Below are positions 34,052 to 45,913 of a stretch of DNA of 64,000 bases, one piece after another. How positions within the stretch are numbered: position 1 is the first letter of the stretch; each line of letters begins with the position of its first letter. Both the position numbers and the translations under genes were made by a program. The notes under the pieces were generated by a model. The model was not told the origin of the DNA. It ran no database searches and saw nothing but the letters and a program-made list of their open reading frames with translations. The stretch is taken from the NCBI GenBank assembly GCA_024364735.1, contig JAGFNQ010006457.1, forward strand, positions 315,685 to 379,684, in the 5' to 3' direction. Source of the stretch: Boesenbergia rotunda (lineage: Eukaryota > Streptophyta > Magnoliopsida > Zingiberales > Zingiberaceae).

Positions 34052-34056
34052 CACCA

Positions 34057-35858
34057 TAGCCTAAACCCTAGCGCAAGGTATAAGGTATGTAGTGCTTAGA
34101 ACCAATCCATGCAGTAGTAAAGAACAATAAGCAGTAAAACTAATCAGATACAACTACTGAAAGAAATGGACAGAAATAGAAGTATCAGGCATCCATACTG
34201 TTATCTATATCTGACTATGCATAGGAGGCGATTATATCTAATACAGATATAGTCAAAAGTACCTGCCTCCGATATAGAAGTCCGCAAGAGTCAAGAACCC
34301 CCGTCCGATTATCCGAAACGAGATAACAAAGCTAGTCAATGTCCTGCATATAAGAATAATAATTATTTAGCTAAAATCACACATGATATTTAGCTAAATA
34401 AATATTAAAACCAAGTCAATACAAATCCTAATTACTATGCTCATTTAATTAAACCTAATTAAATGACCAAACTTAAGCTATCAATTTTAGATTCAAATTT
34501 AGAGTTAGCCTTAACTTAACCTAGCCTAATTTCGGCAGTCTACATACAAACCAAAAACATACTATCAAACACAAATTCAAGCCACCCAAACACCCATTGC
34601 ATCTGCTACTCACACATGAGATCAAACACTCAATACCACTACCGAAACCAAACAAAACTAGAACATTCAAACCGTAATCACTCTCCCAGCAATAATCTAA
34701 GCACAAACAGAAACACTAAAGAGAGGACAGATCAAAACCCACTGCAAGAAACAACATCACAAGATCATCCAAATCTGAGCGTAACATCACAGATACTCCA
34801 CCCAAGCTCGTGATCCCTCACATGTTCAGGTTGCAAATGCCTCAAAATAAAGCAACAAATCCTCACATTTGAACAAAAAAGGGGTAAAAGCATCTCACGA
34901 TGAAACAGGATCAAACACTCACCAATAACCCATGGCAAGAAACATCCTTCATTCAGATCAATCGACAAGAACAACTCAAACTGACTACACCTCAGTGCAA
35001 ATCCAAGATCAGGTACCAACAAGAACAGAGATTCGAAAACCCAAATCTCGGATCGAATGAAACAATCCCCAATCAAACATCATACATTCCAATCAGAGTC
35101 AATATCTCTGCATTACACAAACGAACAACACTTACCTTGACAGAGTTGATCGAGGGAGTCTTGGATCGATCTGTTTGCAAATCTTCCTCAGCACAGGTTC
35201 AAATTCTAACCCAACACGAAATCCGTTCCCCCTGCACCTTCAATCCATAGACTCTGTTAAGTTCCTAATACCAAATCGCAGAAACAAACTAGATCGAGAT
35301 CACCATAAGATACAAACCCTTACAATCCTTGATCCTTACCCAAATCGCAGCGATCGCAAGAGGAGAAAGGCCCGGTGGTCTCGCTTGCTCGCGATGGCGG
35401 TCGTGAGAGAAAGGGATCGCCTGAAAGAAAGGGATCGCCCGGCTCAGGAGGGAAGAAGGCGGAGCACTGCCCATAAGCCGCGCCCTAGATCCACAAAACT
35501 TGAAGGATCATCAAATCAAGATCTCGATCATGATCGGAAACCGTTTTCAACCACAAAGCCACTCCCACTCACCTTCGATTCGACGGAAGAAGAGTCGATC
35601 TAAGCCCGTCGTGCGCTCACAAGGACACGGAGACGAAGAAGACTCCCTCAGTAGCTGGCGATCTCAGGCGGAGAAGGCGAAGACACGAGAGAGAGAGTGT
35701 TCGAGCTTTGATCGGGTTCTGCGAAGACGAGGGGGGGAAACAAATATGATATACAAATGGACTTTTGCATGTAACCCCTCCACATTCAGTAATTCTCATA
35801 GTAGCCCTCAAGTTTGGATGTTTTACCTTTTAACCCCTAAACTTTCCGTATTCTTACA
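34057..35858 (-). repeat. 3' LTR of the gypsy element, proximal part
   Basis: It continues the LTR interrupted at 29456 and ends ...TTCTTACA. The adjacent minus-strand purine run TAGTGTAGGAGGA is the tract that primes the 3' LTR. With the distal part this LTR is ~3.0 kb. ORFs in it are fortuitous. Confidence 0.75.
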
Positions 35859-35956
35859 TCCTCCTACACTAATAAAAATTTGGTCCCCAAATTTATTTCC
35901 TACATGTGTCAGGTACGATCATATAGTACAAACAAATTGAACAAGGAATATACAGT

Positions 35957-37372
35957 TTATATGTACTGAATGAAATCACTCACACATACCTCAAGCAAAC
36001 AAATGGGGGTAGTGAGCTCGAATGGTATCCTCGAGCTCCCAGGTCGCCTCGGCATCCAAATGGTGCTGCCATCCGACTTTAACCAATCGGATTGCCTTGT
36101 TCCGTAAAGCTCCCCATGCTCCAAGATTTGCACAAGAACCTCCTCATAGGTAGCATCTGGCTGAACCGAAATCGGTACCTCAGACAGAATATGTGCTGGA
36201 TCGGCCATGTATCTCCTCAACATGGAAACGTGGAATATGTCATGCACACCGGACAAGGAAAGAGGAATTGTCAGACGGTAAGCTATGGCTCCGATCCGCT
36301 CCAGAATTTGAAAGCGTCCAATGTACCACGGAGCTAGCTTACCTCTGAGACCAAACCTCTTCACCCCTTTCGTGGGTGCAACTCGAAGAAAAACATGGTC
36401 ACCGGCTGAGAACTCCAGAGGTCTCTGTCTCCGATCCGCATAACTCTTCTGGCGGTCCTGGGCCTCTGACATCCTCCGTTTAATGGTGCATACTAACTCT
36501 ACCTCTTGCTGAGCTCTCTCGGGTCCTAGCAGCTGGGCCTCGCCAACCTCCTCCCAGAGGGTGGGTGTTCGACATGCCCTACCATACAACGCCTCATATG
36601 GCGCCATCTGAATCGCCGAATGATAGCCGTTGTTGTAGGTAAACTCAACAAGATGCAAATGGTCCTCCCAGTTGCCTCCGAAATCCATAACACAAGATCT
36701 CAGTAGATCCTCCTGTGTCTGAATCGTGCGCTCTGACTGCCCATCTGTTTGTGGATGGAAAGCGGTACTGAAACGAAGATATGTACCCATGGCCTTCTGC
36801 AGACTCTACCAAAAATGAGATGTGAAACGGGGATCTCTGTATGATATAATACTCAAGGGAACTCCGTGCAGTTTGACAATATCTCGACAATACAACTCAG
36901 CTAATCTGTCTAAAGAATCCGTCCTCCGAATAGCTAAGAAATGCGCCGATTTGGTTAATCGATCAATGATCACCCAAATCGTGTCATGACCTCTCCTAGT
37001 CCTGGGCAACCCTACCACAAAGTCCATAGTGATGTGTTCTCACTTCCACTCTGGAATGAGAATCCTCTGTAGTAACCCAGCAGGTCTCTAGTGCTCAGCC
37101 ATAACCTGCTGGCATACAAGACATCTAGCTATAAAATCTGCGATGTCCTTCTTCATACCGTTCCACCAATAGGAACGTCTCAAGTCTCGATACATCCAAG
37201 TCCCTCTGGGGTGAATGGCAAACCGGAAGCGATGTGCCTCCTGTAGTAGCTCCTCCATGACTGGGTGTGACTCCGGCACACATAGTCTCCCTCGGAAAAA
37301 CAGGATACCCTCATCGTCTCGGGTGAAATCTGATGGCTGCCCGACATCGATACGACTGCCCAGGAACTGCAA
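35957..37372 (-). pseudogene. Gypsy integrase, broken
   Basis: Minus strand, N to C: an HHCC finger (...LLQEAH...IHPRGT...CLVCQQV, ~37370-37090); a catalytic core with the first Asp in MDFVVGLP (~37025), the second in YRDPRFTS (family usually has SDRDPRF; here Tyr precedes) and the Glu in DGQSERTIQ (~36735); and a C-terminal GPF/GPY-like domain (~36410-36200) ending near 35957. The enzyme joins element DNA to the chromosome. In-frame TAG stops after VMAEH (~37087) and after SHFW (~36809) divide it. The 277-residue final piece is uninterrupted. Confidence 0.85.
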
Positions 37373-37639
37373 ATGCTGGTCACTGGTCTACGCCTCTCGG
37401 ATCCTCAATCTCATAGCTGATTGTGCAACCATGGTCACAAGTAAACCCCTCTCCGTTTGAGCCCGCTCCTCTAACCCCAGTGCTGAGAAGCCCTGATCAG
37501 CTCTATGGCCATCACTCGCTGACAAGTAAGAACCCCTCTGGACTTCCTGCTCAATGCGTCGGCGACCACATTAGCTTTCTCCGGATGATAGCTAATGGTG
37601 CAGTCGTAATCCTTCAGAAACTCCATCCATCTCCTCTGT

Positions 37640-37896
37640 CGGAGATTCAACTCCTTCTAAGTGAACAGATACCTGAGGCTCTTATGGTCCGTGAAGATCT
37701 CGAAGGTGATACCATACAAGTGATGCCTCCAGATCTTCAATGCGAAGATAATAGCGGCTAGCTCTAGATCATATACAGGGTAGTTCTTCTCATGCTCCTT
37801 CAGCTGCCGAGAAGCATAAGCAACCACCCGCCCGTGCTGCATGAGTACTATGCCCAAGCGCTGGTAGGACGCATCGGTATAAAGAACGAAGTCGTC
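37640..37896 (-). pseudogene. Gypsy RNase H, C-terminal part
   Basis: It reads DFVLYTDASYQRLGIVLMQH (first catalytic Asp in TDAS) then ASRQLKEHEKNYPVYDLELA (Glu) and FTDHKSLRYLFT (Asp), ending in a TAG. The upstream part of the same protein (...VLVLPSGED) resumes at 42487 across the nested solo LTR. Confidence 0.85.
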
Positions 37897-39135
37897 TGTT
37901 AGTATTGTGAGAGAAGTGTCCTAAGGCAATCGCCTTATGATTGTAATCATTTATTTTAATAAATGAATATTCACTATTTGAGTATACATGCTTGTGTATT
38001 TGATTGAGATCTTAAACTCATTTACTGAATGTCCGCAATACAATTCACAGCATGAGAGAATTTATGATGAATTCACAACTAGTGATTATCTCTACATGTG
38101 CAATTGTGAAGTATTGAAATTGTCCCTAGTCGATGAATTGATAAATACGGACACTATCAATTCTGTTGAGACTAGCATGAGTTATTCTCTAATTAGCTGA
38201 TTCTCACTGGCTGGAGACATTGGGATGTCCGGAGATAAACATGAATGCTAGTTAAGGGAACTAGTTCATTGGAGTGACTGGCTGTAAAACTTCATATGGT
38301 AATCTACATATAGATATGTCAATGAAGTTCTTGCTGCAGCTTAAGTGCGATGTTCCTTTGACTTGCGGTGTTCAAGTTATCTTGGTCATGAAGACTTATA
38401 CTTTGACATCTTAAGCAAGCATCTCTAAGGAGGTGTGGACCCAGGATGGTTGGGTATAAGCCGAAGTACCCAAAGATGTTTGAACAGCCTACAAAGGATT
38501 CACCACTCCTTGCGAGGAGATGTATACCCAAGGCCTATCGTCGGATTGTTACTCGAAGCCTCTGGCCAGAGCATCACATGTTCAGAGTATGAATCTCTCA
38601 GATACATGAGAGTAACTAGAATCCGTAGGACGAGAAAAATATTGCTTGGGCTAGGTGTGACGTAGTCAGCCTAGTGGGGACTGACACACATAGACTGTGT
38701 CCTGAACCAAGTGGGTATAAGATGGTGAAGAGAATGGGGCACGACTCATTATAGCTGCTGAAGGGTTTCAGAATTATTTCTGAGGTCAACCGTTGATCTT
38801 TCGATTAATTGGGGGTCATGATGTACTACTAGGTGTCACTTATGATCGTTCTATAATTGGTTGATTATAGACGACCAACATAAATCGAAAGTCTATTTAG
38901 TCACACGCACTACGAGTAATCCGAGGGATTTAAAACGAGTTGAAAATTGGATTTTCCGATCAAGCGAGATAAGTCGAATCTGAATTTTTCAGAGACGCAT
39001 CAGAAGCATAAAATGGTTAAGTCTTTTGAAGACTTATTGGACGAATTAAATGAGTTTAATTCATATGATCTTGGCTTGGGTTTGGCCGGCCACATCAAAA
39101 GGGGAGAACAAATTGTTTAGTTCAATTTATAAAAT

Positions 39136-39428
39136 AAACCACTTGTGGTTTGTTTTATGAAATTATGGATGATATAAATTTTATAATAAACCAAGGTTTG
39201 GTTTATTTTTCATGGAAATTAAAATGAACCATGGATTGGTTTATTTTATTTTATAAAATCAATAATGGATTGATTTACCATGATAAAGAAATTTATATAA
39301 AGAAATTTATATAAAGAAATTTATTTTTCATGGAAATTAAAATGAACCATGGATTGGTTTATTTTATTTTATAAAATCAATAATGGATTGATTTACCATG
39401 ATAAAGAAATTTATATAAAGAAATTTCT
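39136..39428 (+). repeat. Tandem duplication and small hairpins in the outer solo LTR
   Basis: A 118-bp unit is duplicated (39202-39428). Around it are hairpins AAACCA/TGGTTT (39136-39151 and 39188-39204), AACCA/TGGTT and AAATCAA/TTGATTT, the last two with ATGGA-like loops. Confidence 0.7.
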
Positions 39429-40601
39429 TTCCATAAGAAAAAAAGGGAGACATGGTTGCTTTTATCATAAATTAAATTATGATAAAAACTTGGCATGATA
39501 GAATAAATCATAGAAAAATTTATATGATAAATTTCTTATAAAAATTTATTCCATAAAAAGTGTTGGTGACGAGATGGCTAGAGAGGGGGGGTGAATATAG
39601 CCAACACTTTCTCTTTGAGAACTTAGCAAGTTTTCTGCACTTAGCTTATCAGTAGCACAGCGGAAGAAGCAAAGGAAAAACAAAACAGTGCAGTAAACTA
39701 AAACAAAGATGAAAGCTAACAACCACAGCTACCAAGATCGCTAACAAGAGGGTTTACAAGGTTCGGGGATAACTTGCCCCTACTCCTTGGCGTGCCCTTA
39801 AGGTGGGCGATCCCTTGATCGTCGGCAGATCAAGCCCCGGTGATCACCGGATATAAAGCAACCTCCTTCTCGGTGGAGAAACCTCTCCATAGCGTTTCAA
39901 TCAGATAAATATTTAAGCTCAATGAAACAACAAGAAAGATCTTACTCAAACACCCAGCAAAGAGAAGAACGCAGCAAGCTTCCCTGAGCTCCACCCAGTG
40001 GTGATCTCACGCAAGAACCCTTCTTCGTGTCTTCCCACTGTCGGACTCCAAGCCTCTCGTTCTCTCCTTCAAGTGCTCGAGTAATGGATGATTGCTTCTC
40101 GATAGCTTGCTCAGAATGATGGAAACTTCAAGAACACAGCAAGCTTGATGTGGAGAACTCAAGGCACAGGAACTCAAGAACACAAGTTGTAAGCTTTCGA
40201 ATGCTTCTCTGCTTCCACCAAGCTGTCTCCCGTTCCTTTTTGTTTCTCCACCAAGCATCAAGTGACCTCATCTCCAGCAGCCTCCAGCAGCCTCACTGCC
40301 AACGCCAGCTACACTGAACCCTTACTGAACTTCCTGAGCTCCCTCAGCCAAGCTTCAGTCAGCGGCTTCAGTCTTGCAGCTCCAGCCGTTGCAACCTGAG
40401 TGGAGAAATGGACAAACCTGCTCCAAGGAAAGCCCCCTTTGACTTCTCCTTGAGTGTTTGAATCCTCCCCTGTCACCTGCAGCTTAGTCAGAATATTAGA
40501 GCAGTATATCACACAGTGAATCAAATATCAGAGGTAAGTGACAGCAGATATCAGATGTTCAGACGCGATCAGAGCGTCTGACAGTGCAATTTGAATTAAA
40601 G

Positions 40602-41235
40602 TGATCGGTCACCGGACCGATCAGAGAGCCTCCTGATCGGTCACCAAACCGATCAGGCTGGTTCCAGACCGATCAGGCTTCGTCCTGATCGATCCCCAAC
40701 GCTCAATCAGAAATCACGATTTCTTTGAGATTCTCCTGGACCGATCACCAGACCGATCCCAGGTCGTGGATCGTTCACCTGACCGATCCACCCCTTTCTT
40801 GGGCGATTTCTGAGCTTCGCAGTCCAGACCTCTTGATTGGTCACCGGACCGATCAGAACCTGACCAGACCGATCAGGCTCCGTCCTGATCGATCATAGAG
40901 AGGAACCTGCGACGCTTGATCGTTCTCCGGAACGATCTGCACAGTGATCCTGATCGGTCACCCGACCGATCAGGAGCAGTTCAGCAAGGGAACTCAACCT
41001 CACTGCTCGCTCCCTGATCGGTCACCAGACCGATCAGGAGCCAGTCAATGGGTGAAACGCATACTCCCTGATCGGTCACCAGATCGATCAGGAGCAGTAC
41101 AGTAGGTTCCCAACCTCACTGTGTGCTCCCTGATCGGTCACCCGACTGATCAGTCATCGCTGGATCGGTCACCAGACCGATCTACGAAGGAGCAGCGTGC
41201 CAGAATCCCTGATCGATCACCAGACCGATCCAGGG
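40602..41235. repeat. Array of CTGATCGGTC...GACCGATCAG palindromes
   Basis: About ten copies with loop ACCR (ACCA, ACCG), some with one mutated arm. The arms are identical to those in the solo LTR at 20155-21987 and in the foldback at 53839-54418; the loops differ. Confidence 0.88.
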
Positions 41236-41242
41236 ACTCAAA

Positions 41243-41750
41243 CTCAGCCCTCCAAGCTAAGTTTCCATCCACCTTAGCCCTCCAAGCTAAGGATTTTCCA
41301 TCTAACTCTCCAAGTTGGGAATTTGCACCTAACCTTCCAAGTTAGGACTTTTCACCTAGCCCTCCAAGCTAGGACTTTTCACCTAGCCCTCCAAGCTAGG
41401 TTTTCACCCAACCCTTCCGAGTTAGAACTTCATCCAACCTAGCCCTCCAAGCTAGGCACCTGACCCTCCAAGCCAGGACTTTTTCACCTAATTCTCCAGG
41501 ATGGGAATTTGCACCTAACCGTCCAAGTTAGGACTTTTCACCTAGCCCTCCAAGCTAGGACTTTTCACCCAACCTTTTCGAATTAGGACTTTTCCAACAC
41601 CTAGCCCTCCAAGCTAGGACTTTTCAACACCTAACCCTCCAGGTTAGGATTTTCCAGCACCTAGCCCTCCAGACTAGGATTTTCAACACCTAACCCTCCA
41701 GGTTAGGATTTTCCAACACCTAGCCCTCCAGACTAGGATTTTCCATACCA
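41243..41750 (-). repeat. Array of CCTARC/GYTAGG hairpins
   Basis: About sixteen units of ~27-32 bp. In plus text the arms include CTTAGC/GCTAAG, CCTAAC/GTTAGG, CCTAGC/GCTAGG and CCTGAC/GCCAGG around loop CCTCCAA or CCTCCAG, separated by GACTTTTCACC-like spacers. Relative to element sense this is the module of 3703-3843. Confidence 0.86.
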
Positions 41751-42486
41751 TGCCTGATCCCCGATCAGGACTTAATCATAATCAATAATCATCCACCTAA
41801 ACTTAAATCGGTGTCAACACCAAAACAACAATCAGGGCCAGACTGCATCAACAAAAAGGAGACTTGGCGATTGAGAGACTACTATATAAAAGAACCATGG
41901 CAAGGCTTGGAAATCAATCTAAGAGTTCAAGGATTCTTGCCTAGCCTCTCTCCCTCTCCTTCTCTCCCTCTCCCTCTTCTAGTGCCGCCGGCCCTAGAGC
42001 CCTCCCCCTTTGCCGTGAGCTTCCACCACCAAGAAGAAGCCGAAGAAGAAGAAGAAGCGGGCGCGACTCCTTCCTTCCTCCCGGAATCTTGATTCCGTTC
42101 TTCGTTTGGTGGTTAGTTTTTCATCTCTCTCTTGGTATTCTTGTCGTGCCTTTGGAGAATCTAGTAGTTCTTGTCGGCACGAAACTCGTGGCTTTGCGAA
42201 GTCACCCCGAAGAAAACCCGGCGTGGACGCGAATAGAAGCGGAGCTTCCAAGGGACGCTACGGTTGGATCTCGTCCCTTTCTACGAGTTACACGAGGTAT
42301 TAAGTAAATTAGTTTACTTTCTGCAAAATTTTAAATGTATGATCATGTCTCCACAACATAAGATTGCATGCTAGATACGTGGTTAAAATAATTTGAGAAA
42401 TTATTTATGCTAAACCTTCCGCTGCACGTAATTAAATTTTAAAATTACGAATCCGTATCCATGTCAACATGCACCCGGTCTCAACA

Positions 42487-43440
42487 GTCCTCTCCCGAAG
42501 GTAGTACTAGAACTGGTGTAGATACCAGTAGCTACTTCAGCTCCTGGATGCTGGTCTCGTAGGCCTCAGTCCAAATAAACTTCACGCCCTTTCTGGTTAA
42601 ACATGTCAACGGTGCATCAATACTAGAAAAACCCTCGACAAAGCATCGTTAATAACCAGCCAAGACCAGAAAACTGCGCACTTTGTGAACTGACTTGGGC
42701 TGCTCTCAACCGGTGACAGCCTCAATCTTTTGGAGGCCGACAGAAATGCCTCTGTTGGAAACAACATGGCCGAGAAAACCCATAGAAGATAACCAGAAAG
42801 CACACTTGCTCTACTTCGCATATAATTGCTCCCGCCGGAGTGTCTCTAAGACGATGCGAAGGTGACGAGCGTGCTCCTCTGGTGAACGAGAGTAGATCAA
42901 GATGTCGTCGATGAATACAATGACGAACTAGTCCAAGTACTCAAGAAATACCCGGTTCATGAGATCCATGAACACTGCAGGCGCATTGGTGAGCCCAAAT
43001 GGCATCACCAAAAACTCATAATGCCCGTATCGAGTATGAAACGCTGTCTTCTGAATATCTGAGTCTCTGACTCTCGGCTGATGATAACCCGATCGCAGAT
43101 CTATCTTCAAATATATTGATGTATCCCTCAGCTGATCAAACAGATCCTCAATCCGTGGCAAGGGGTACTTATTCTTAACTGTGACTGCATTCAGCTGTCG
43201 ATAATCAATACAAAGTCTCATGGAACCATCTTTCTTCTTCACAAATACTACCGGAGAATCCCATGGAGATACACTGGGTCGGATGAAACCCCTATCCAAC
43301 AACTCCTGGAGTTGGACCTTCAACTCATCCAGCTCCTTCGGTGCCATCTGATATGGAGCCTTTGATGTCGGCGTTGTCCCCAGAATCAGCTCAATAGAAA
43401 ACTCCACTTGCCTCCTGGGAGGAAACCTGGTATCTCATCA
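42487..43440 (-). pseudogene. Gypsy reverse transcriptase and start of RNase H
   Basis: Minus strand: 'MEFSIELILGTTPTSKAPYQ' entry, then KKKDGSMRLCIDYRQLN, DLRSGYHQ, FGLTNAPAVFMDLMN and the catalytic FIDDILIYS (~42915-42890). A TAG precedes it where the family has Gln (CAG). The thumb and RNase H entry continue to ~42487 with further stops. This domain copies element RNA to DNA. Confidence 0.85.
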
Positions 43441-44250
43441 GGGAAGACGTTAGGGAACTCTCGGACCACAGGAATATCTGAGATCTGAGGATTGCTACTG
43501 ATATCCGTACTAATCAATGAAATCAGAAATCCCCGGCATCCCTGTGATAGAAGCCTCTGCGCCTGAAGTGTGGTGACGACCAATATACCCTCATCCTTGA
43601 TGCCTAGGAAATCCCACGAGGGTTGGCCCGGTGGTCGAAAGGTGACCACCCTCGAATGGCAATCAACGGGGCATGGGAGGCTGTCAGCCAATCCATGCCT
43701 AGGATGATATCAAACTCGATCATATCTAGTACGGAGAGATCCACGGTAAGGATTACCTTACCAAAATCCAAAGGACACCCCTTGGCCTCTTGGGTGACCT
43801 TCAATACCTCTCCGGAAGGTAGGGACACAGACAAAGGTTGTGCCCTAATCGTCGGTAACCTACAGACTTTGTTCAAGAATAGCAGTGATATAAAAGAATA
43901 TGGACTGCTAGTATCAATAAGTAACTCTGCAGAATGCACATAAAGCAAAACGGTACCTCGGAAAATAGATCCGTCCGCCCACTGAGCCTCCTCTCGGGTG
44001 AGTGCATACACCCAACCCGTCTCAGGTGGAGGTGGGGGTAAGGCAGGTATCGGTGGAGGCAGTGGTGCAGAAACTCCGGACGACTGATGAGGCAAATACA
44101 CCACAGGCTGATGTCCAGTATAAGACTGATGTTGCGGCTCCACGACGGTGTGCTGTGGGACTGCTGATGGATAGGTGTGCTCGGGGCCCTGCCTGAACAT
44201 ATAATACACATGCACGGGCAGAGGGGCGGTCGGCTGAGTCCGAGAAGAAG
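43386..44250 (-). pseudogene. Gypsy retropepsin (protease) region
   Basis: VYALTREEAQWADGSIFRGT leads to the active-site segment AELLIDTSSPYSFIS (Asp-Thr-Ser; functional retropepsins have Asp-Ser/Thr-Gly, so the third position is altered, though many plant gypsy proteases have DTGA/DTSS variants). ILGMDWLT follows at ~43690, a conserved C-terminal motif. A Pro-rich linker precedes it. The frame changes near 43600-43690. Confidence 0.75.
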
Positions 44251-44355
44251 TCCGTGACCCCCGTCCCCCGGACTGTGCTCGTGTCGGACCAGTATGCCCA
44301 CCCTGTGATGTGACTCCTGATGTCGTATCTTGTGCCTTCTAGGCACACTTGCAGC

Positions 44356-45572
44356 TCATATGTCCGAGCAACTGACTGTAGTAGCACACTGCCTGCTCCA
44401 AGGTACACCCCGACCTGTCGTGGCTCCTGGAACCACACCGGGTGCATTGTCGTCTAGTGGAGGTCTTCTGACTCTGTTGGGACGATTGGGAGGAGTCTGC
44501 CGTGGTACGTCCTGAGTTCTGAGTCCTGGATGCAACCCCAGAAATATCCCGCCCTGGCTGGCCCTGCCTACCCTGCTTTCGCGAGGTCTGCGTCTACTGA
44601 GGTTGTGCTGCATCAAAGGCTGGCTGCTTGTCCTTTTTCTTATTCCCAAACAGCCTCTGCCGAGTCGACTCGATAATGAGGGCCCGCTCTAGCACCCCTC
44701 GATATGAAGTGACGTCACAAGTGGGCAGCTGAAGCTGAATGTTCGGGGCCAACCCCTGGGTGAAGTGCATCATCTGCTCGACGTCGTCCGCGACCAACTA
44801 AGGGCAATACTCCGCCAGGCGGTTAAACTCTGCATCGTACTCTAACACCGTCCGATCCCCCTGCTAGAGATGCAGAAACTCCTGACGGTGGGTCATCTGA
44901 TACGCAGCTGGAAGATACTTCTATCGGAATGCCTCTTTGAACATGTCCCAGGTGACCGTCTGCTCGCCAAAGATGGTCTGCTGGGTCGTCCACCATGTCG
45001 TGGCCCGCTCTCGCATGTGATAGGCCGCTAGCTCGGCCTTCTCCCAATCCGAGCAGGACATGTATCGGAACGTGTCCTCGAGGGTCTCCAGCCACGTCCG
45101 AGCAATGCACGGGTTGGTCCCCCCGTGAAACAAAGTGAATCGGCCCTTCACGGATGCAGCCAATGCTGGGATCCGTGATCTGTCCATGGTTCGACCCGCA
45201 GGGGCTGCCGGTACCGCAGGTGGTACTGCTGAAGCAACTGGCTGCAGTGCCAGGGGTACTGACTGTGCTGACTGCCCCGACGGTCCTGATGTCTGCCCCT
45301 CCGGAGGTACTGGCTGAGCCGGCTGAAGTGCCAGGTGAGCGGAAGACAGCACCGGTTGCAAAGTCTGTATCAGCTCCTACAGAGTCTGTAGTACCAAGTG
45401 GAGAGGCTGCGATGCTAACTGCTCTGTTGGTGGTACCGTAGCGGGTACCACCGGGGGTGCTACAGAAGGCACTACCGAGGGTGCGACCGGAAGTGTTGTC
45501 AGAAACAACGGAGAGATCCTCGGTGACGGAAGCCTCTAGCTCGGAGATGTCTGTCGTGACGTCTGGCCACAA
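44356..45572 (-). pseudogene. Gypsy gag, broken
   Basis: Minus strand: a Gln/Pro/Val-rich N-terminus (~45420-45200) and the retrotrans_gag core (ARTWLETLEDTFRYMSCSDW, YHMRERATTWW, TWDMFKEAFR; ~45110-44925), then FTQGLAPNIQLQLPTCDVTS (~44770) in a shifted frame. A recognisable CX2C part of a zinc knuckle is not clear. The protein would build the particle; this copy has stops between every block. Confidence 0.8.
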
Positions 45573-45893
45573 CCTCAGGTCATCTCTCTCGAGACTCCGC
45601 CTCTGCTCTGATAGTCGCAGCTCCCATAAGCTCCCAAGTCAACCTACGTGGTGGTCGCCGTGGGCCACCACGAGGTCGGGGCGCGGTCAACTCGATACGA
45701 CGGGGCATACCTGTGCGGATATAACCCAACATCATTACAGTTATTCTCGTAACTACTAACAAATCTTACCATTTCTTCCTGTTCGCCTGGAGATGTCTTG
45801 TCGCCGCCATGTCCCAATCACGTCCATCGAGAAAACGACTCCGACATAAAATCCGAAAAACACCCACAAGACCATAAGGTATCTCGAGAACCT

Positions 45894-45906
45894 AGCTCTG
45901 ATACCA
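45894..45906 (-). other. Primer binding site of the gypsy element
   Basis: Minus strand TGGTATCAGAGCT, initiator-Met type, seven bases inside the 5' LTR. Confidence 0.82.
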
Positions 45907-45913
45907 AATAAAT

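Larger units (their letters stand above)
39562..41853 (-). mobile_element. Solo copia-type LTR, minus strand, nested in the outer solo LTR
   Basis: It is flanked by AAAAG on both sides (39557-39561, 41854-41858). On the minus strand it starts TGTTGATGCAGTCTGGCCC and ends with a C-rich TATTCACCCCCCC...CTAGCC motif and ...GTCACCAACA, the copia LTR end pattern. No internal coding region remains. It carries two repeat modules, palindromes at 40602-41235 and hairpins at 41243-41750. Confidence 0.85.
37897..42486 (+). mobile_element. Solo LTR inserted in gypsy RNase H, itself interrupted
   Basis: Ends TGTTAGTATTG and ...GTCTCAACA. Removing it joins the RNase H reading '...PSGED/DFVLYTD' cleanly, which proves insertion. 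The visible target duplication is only GTC, shorter than the usual 5 bp, so the junction has mutated or slipped. A strong TATA box TATATAAAAG is at 41883-41892 and a pyrimidine-rich leader follows. Without the inner insertion it is ~2.3 kb. Confidence 0.72.

Noticed and set aside
34900..35940. Plus-strand ORFs of 116-146 codons
   Set aside because: They lie antisense in the 3' LTR of the gypsy element; composition is that of an untranslated leader.
40602..41235. Regularly spaced palindromes resembling a CRISPR array
   Set aside because: Spacing is irregular, spacers are partly repeated, there are no cas genes, and the context is a plant solo LTR.
44823..45572. 249-codon minus-strand ORF in another frame than gag
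   Set aside because: Ser/Thr/Gly-rich shadow of the gag coding region; the true frame holds the gag core motif.
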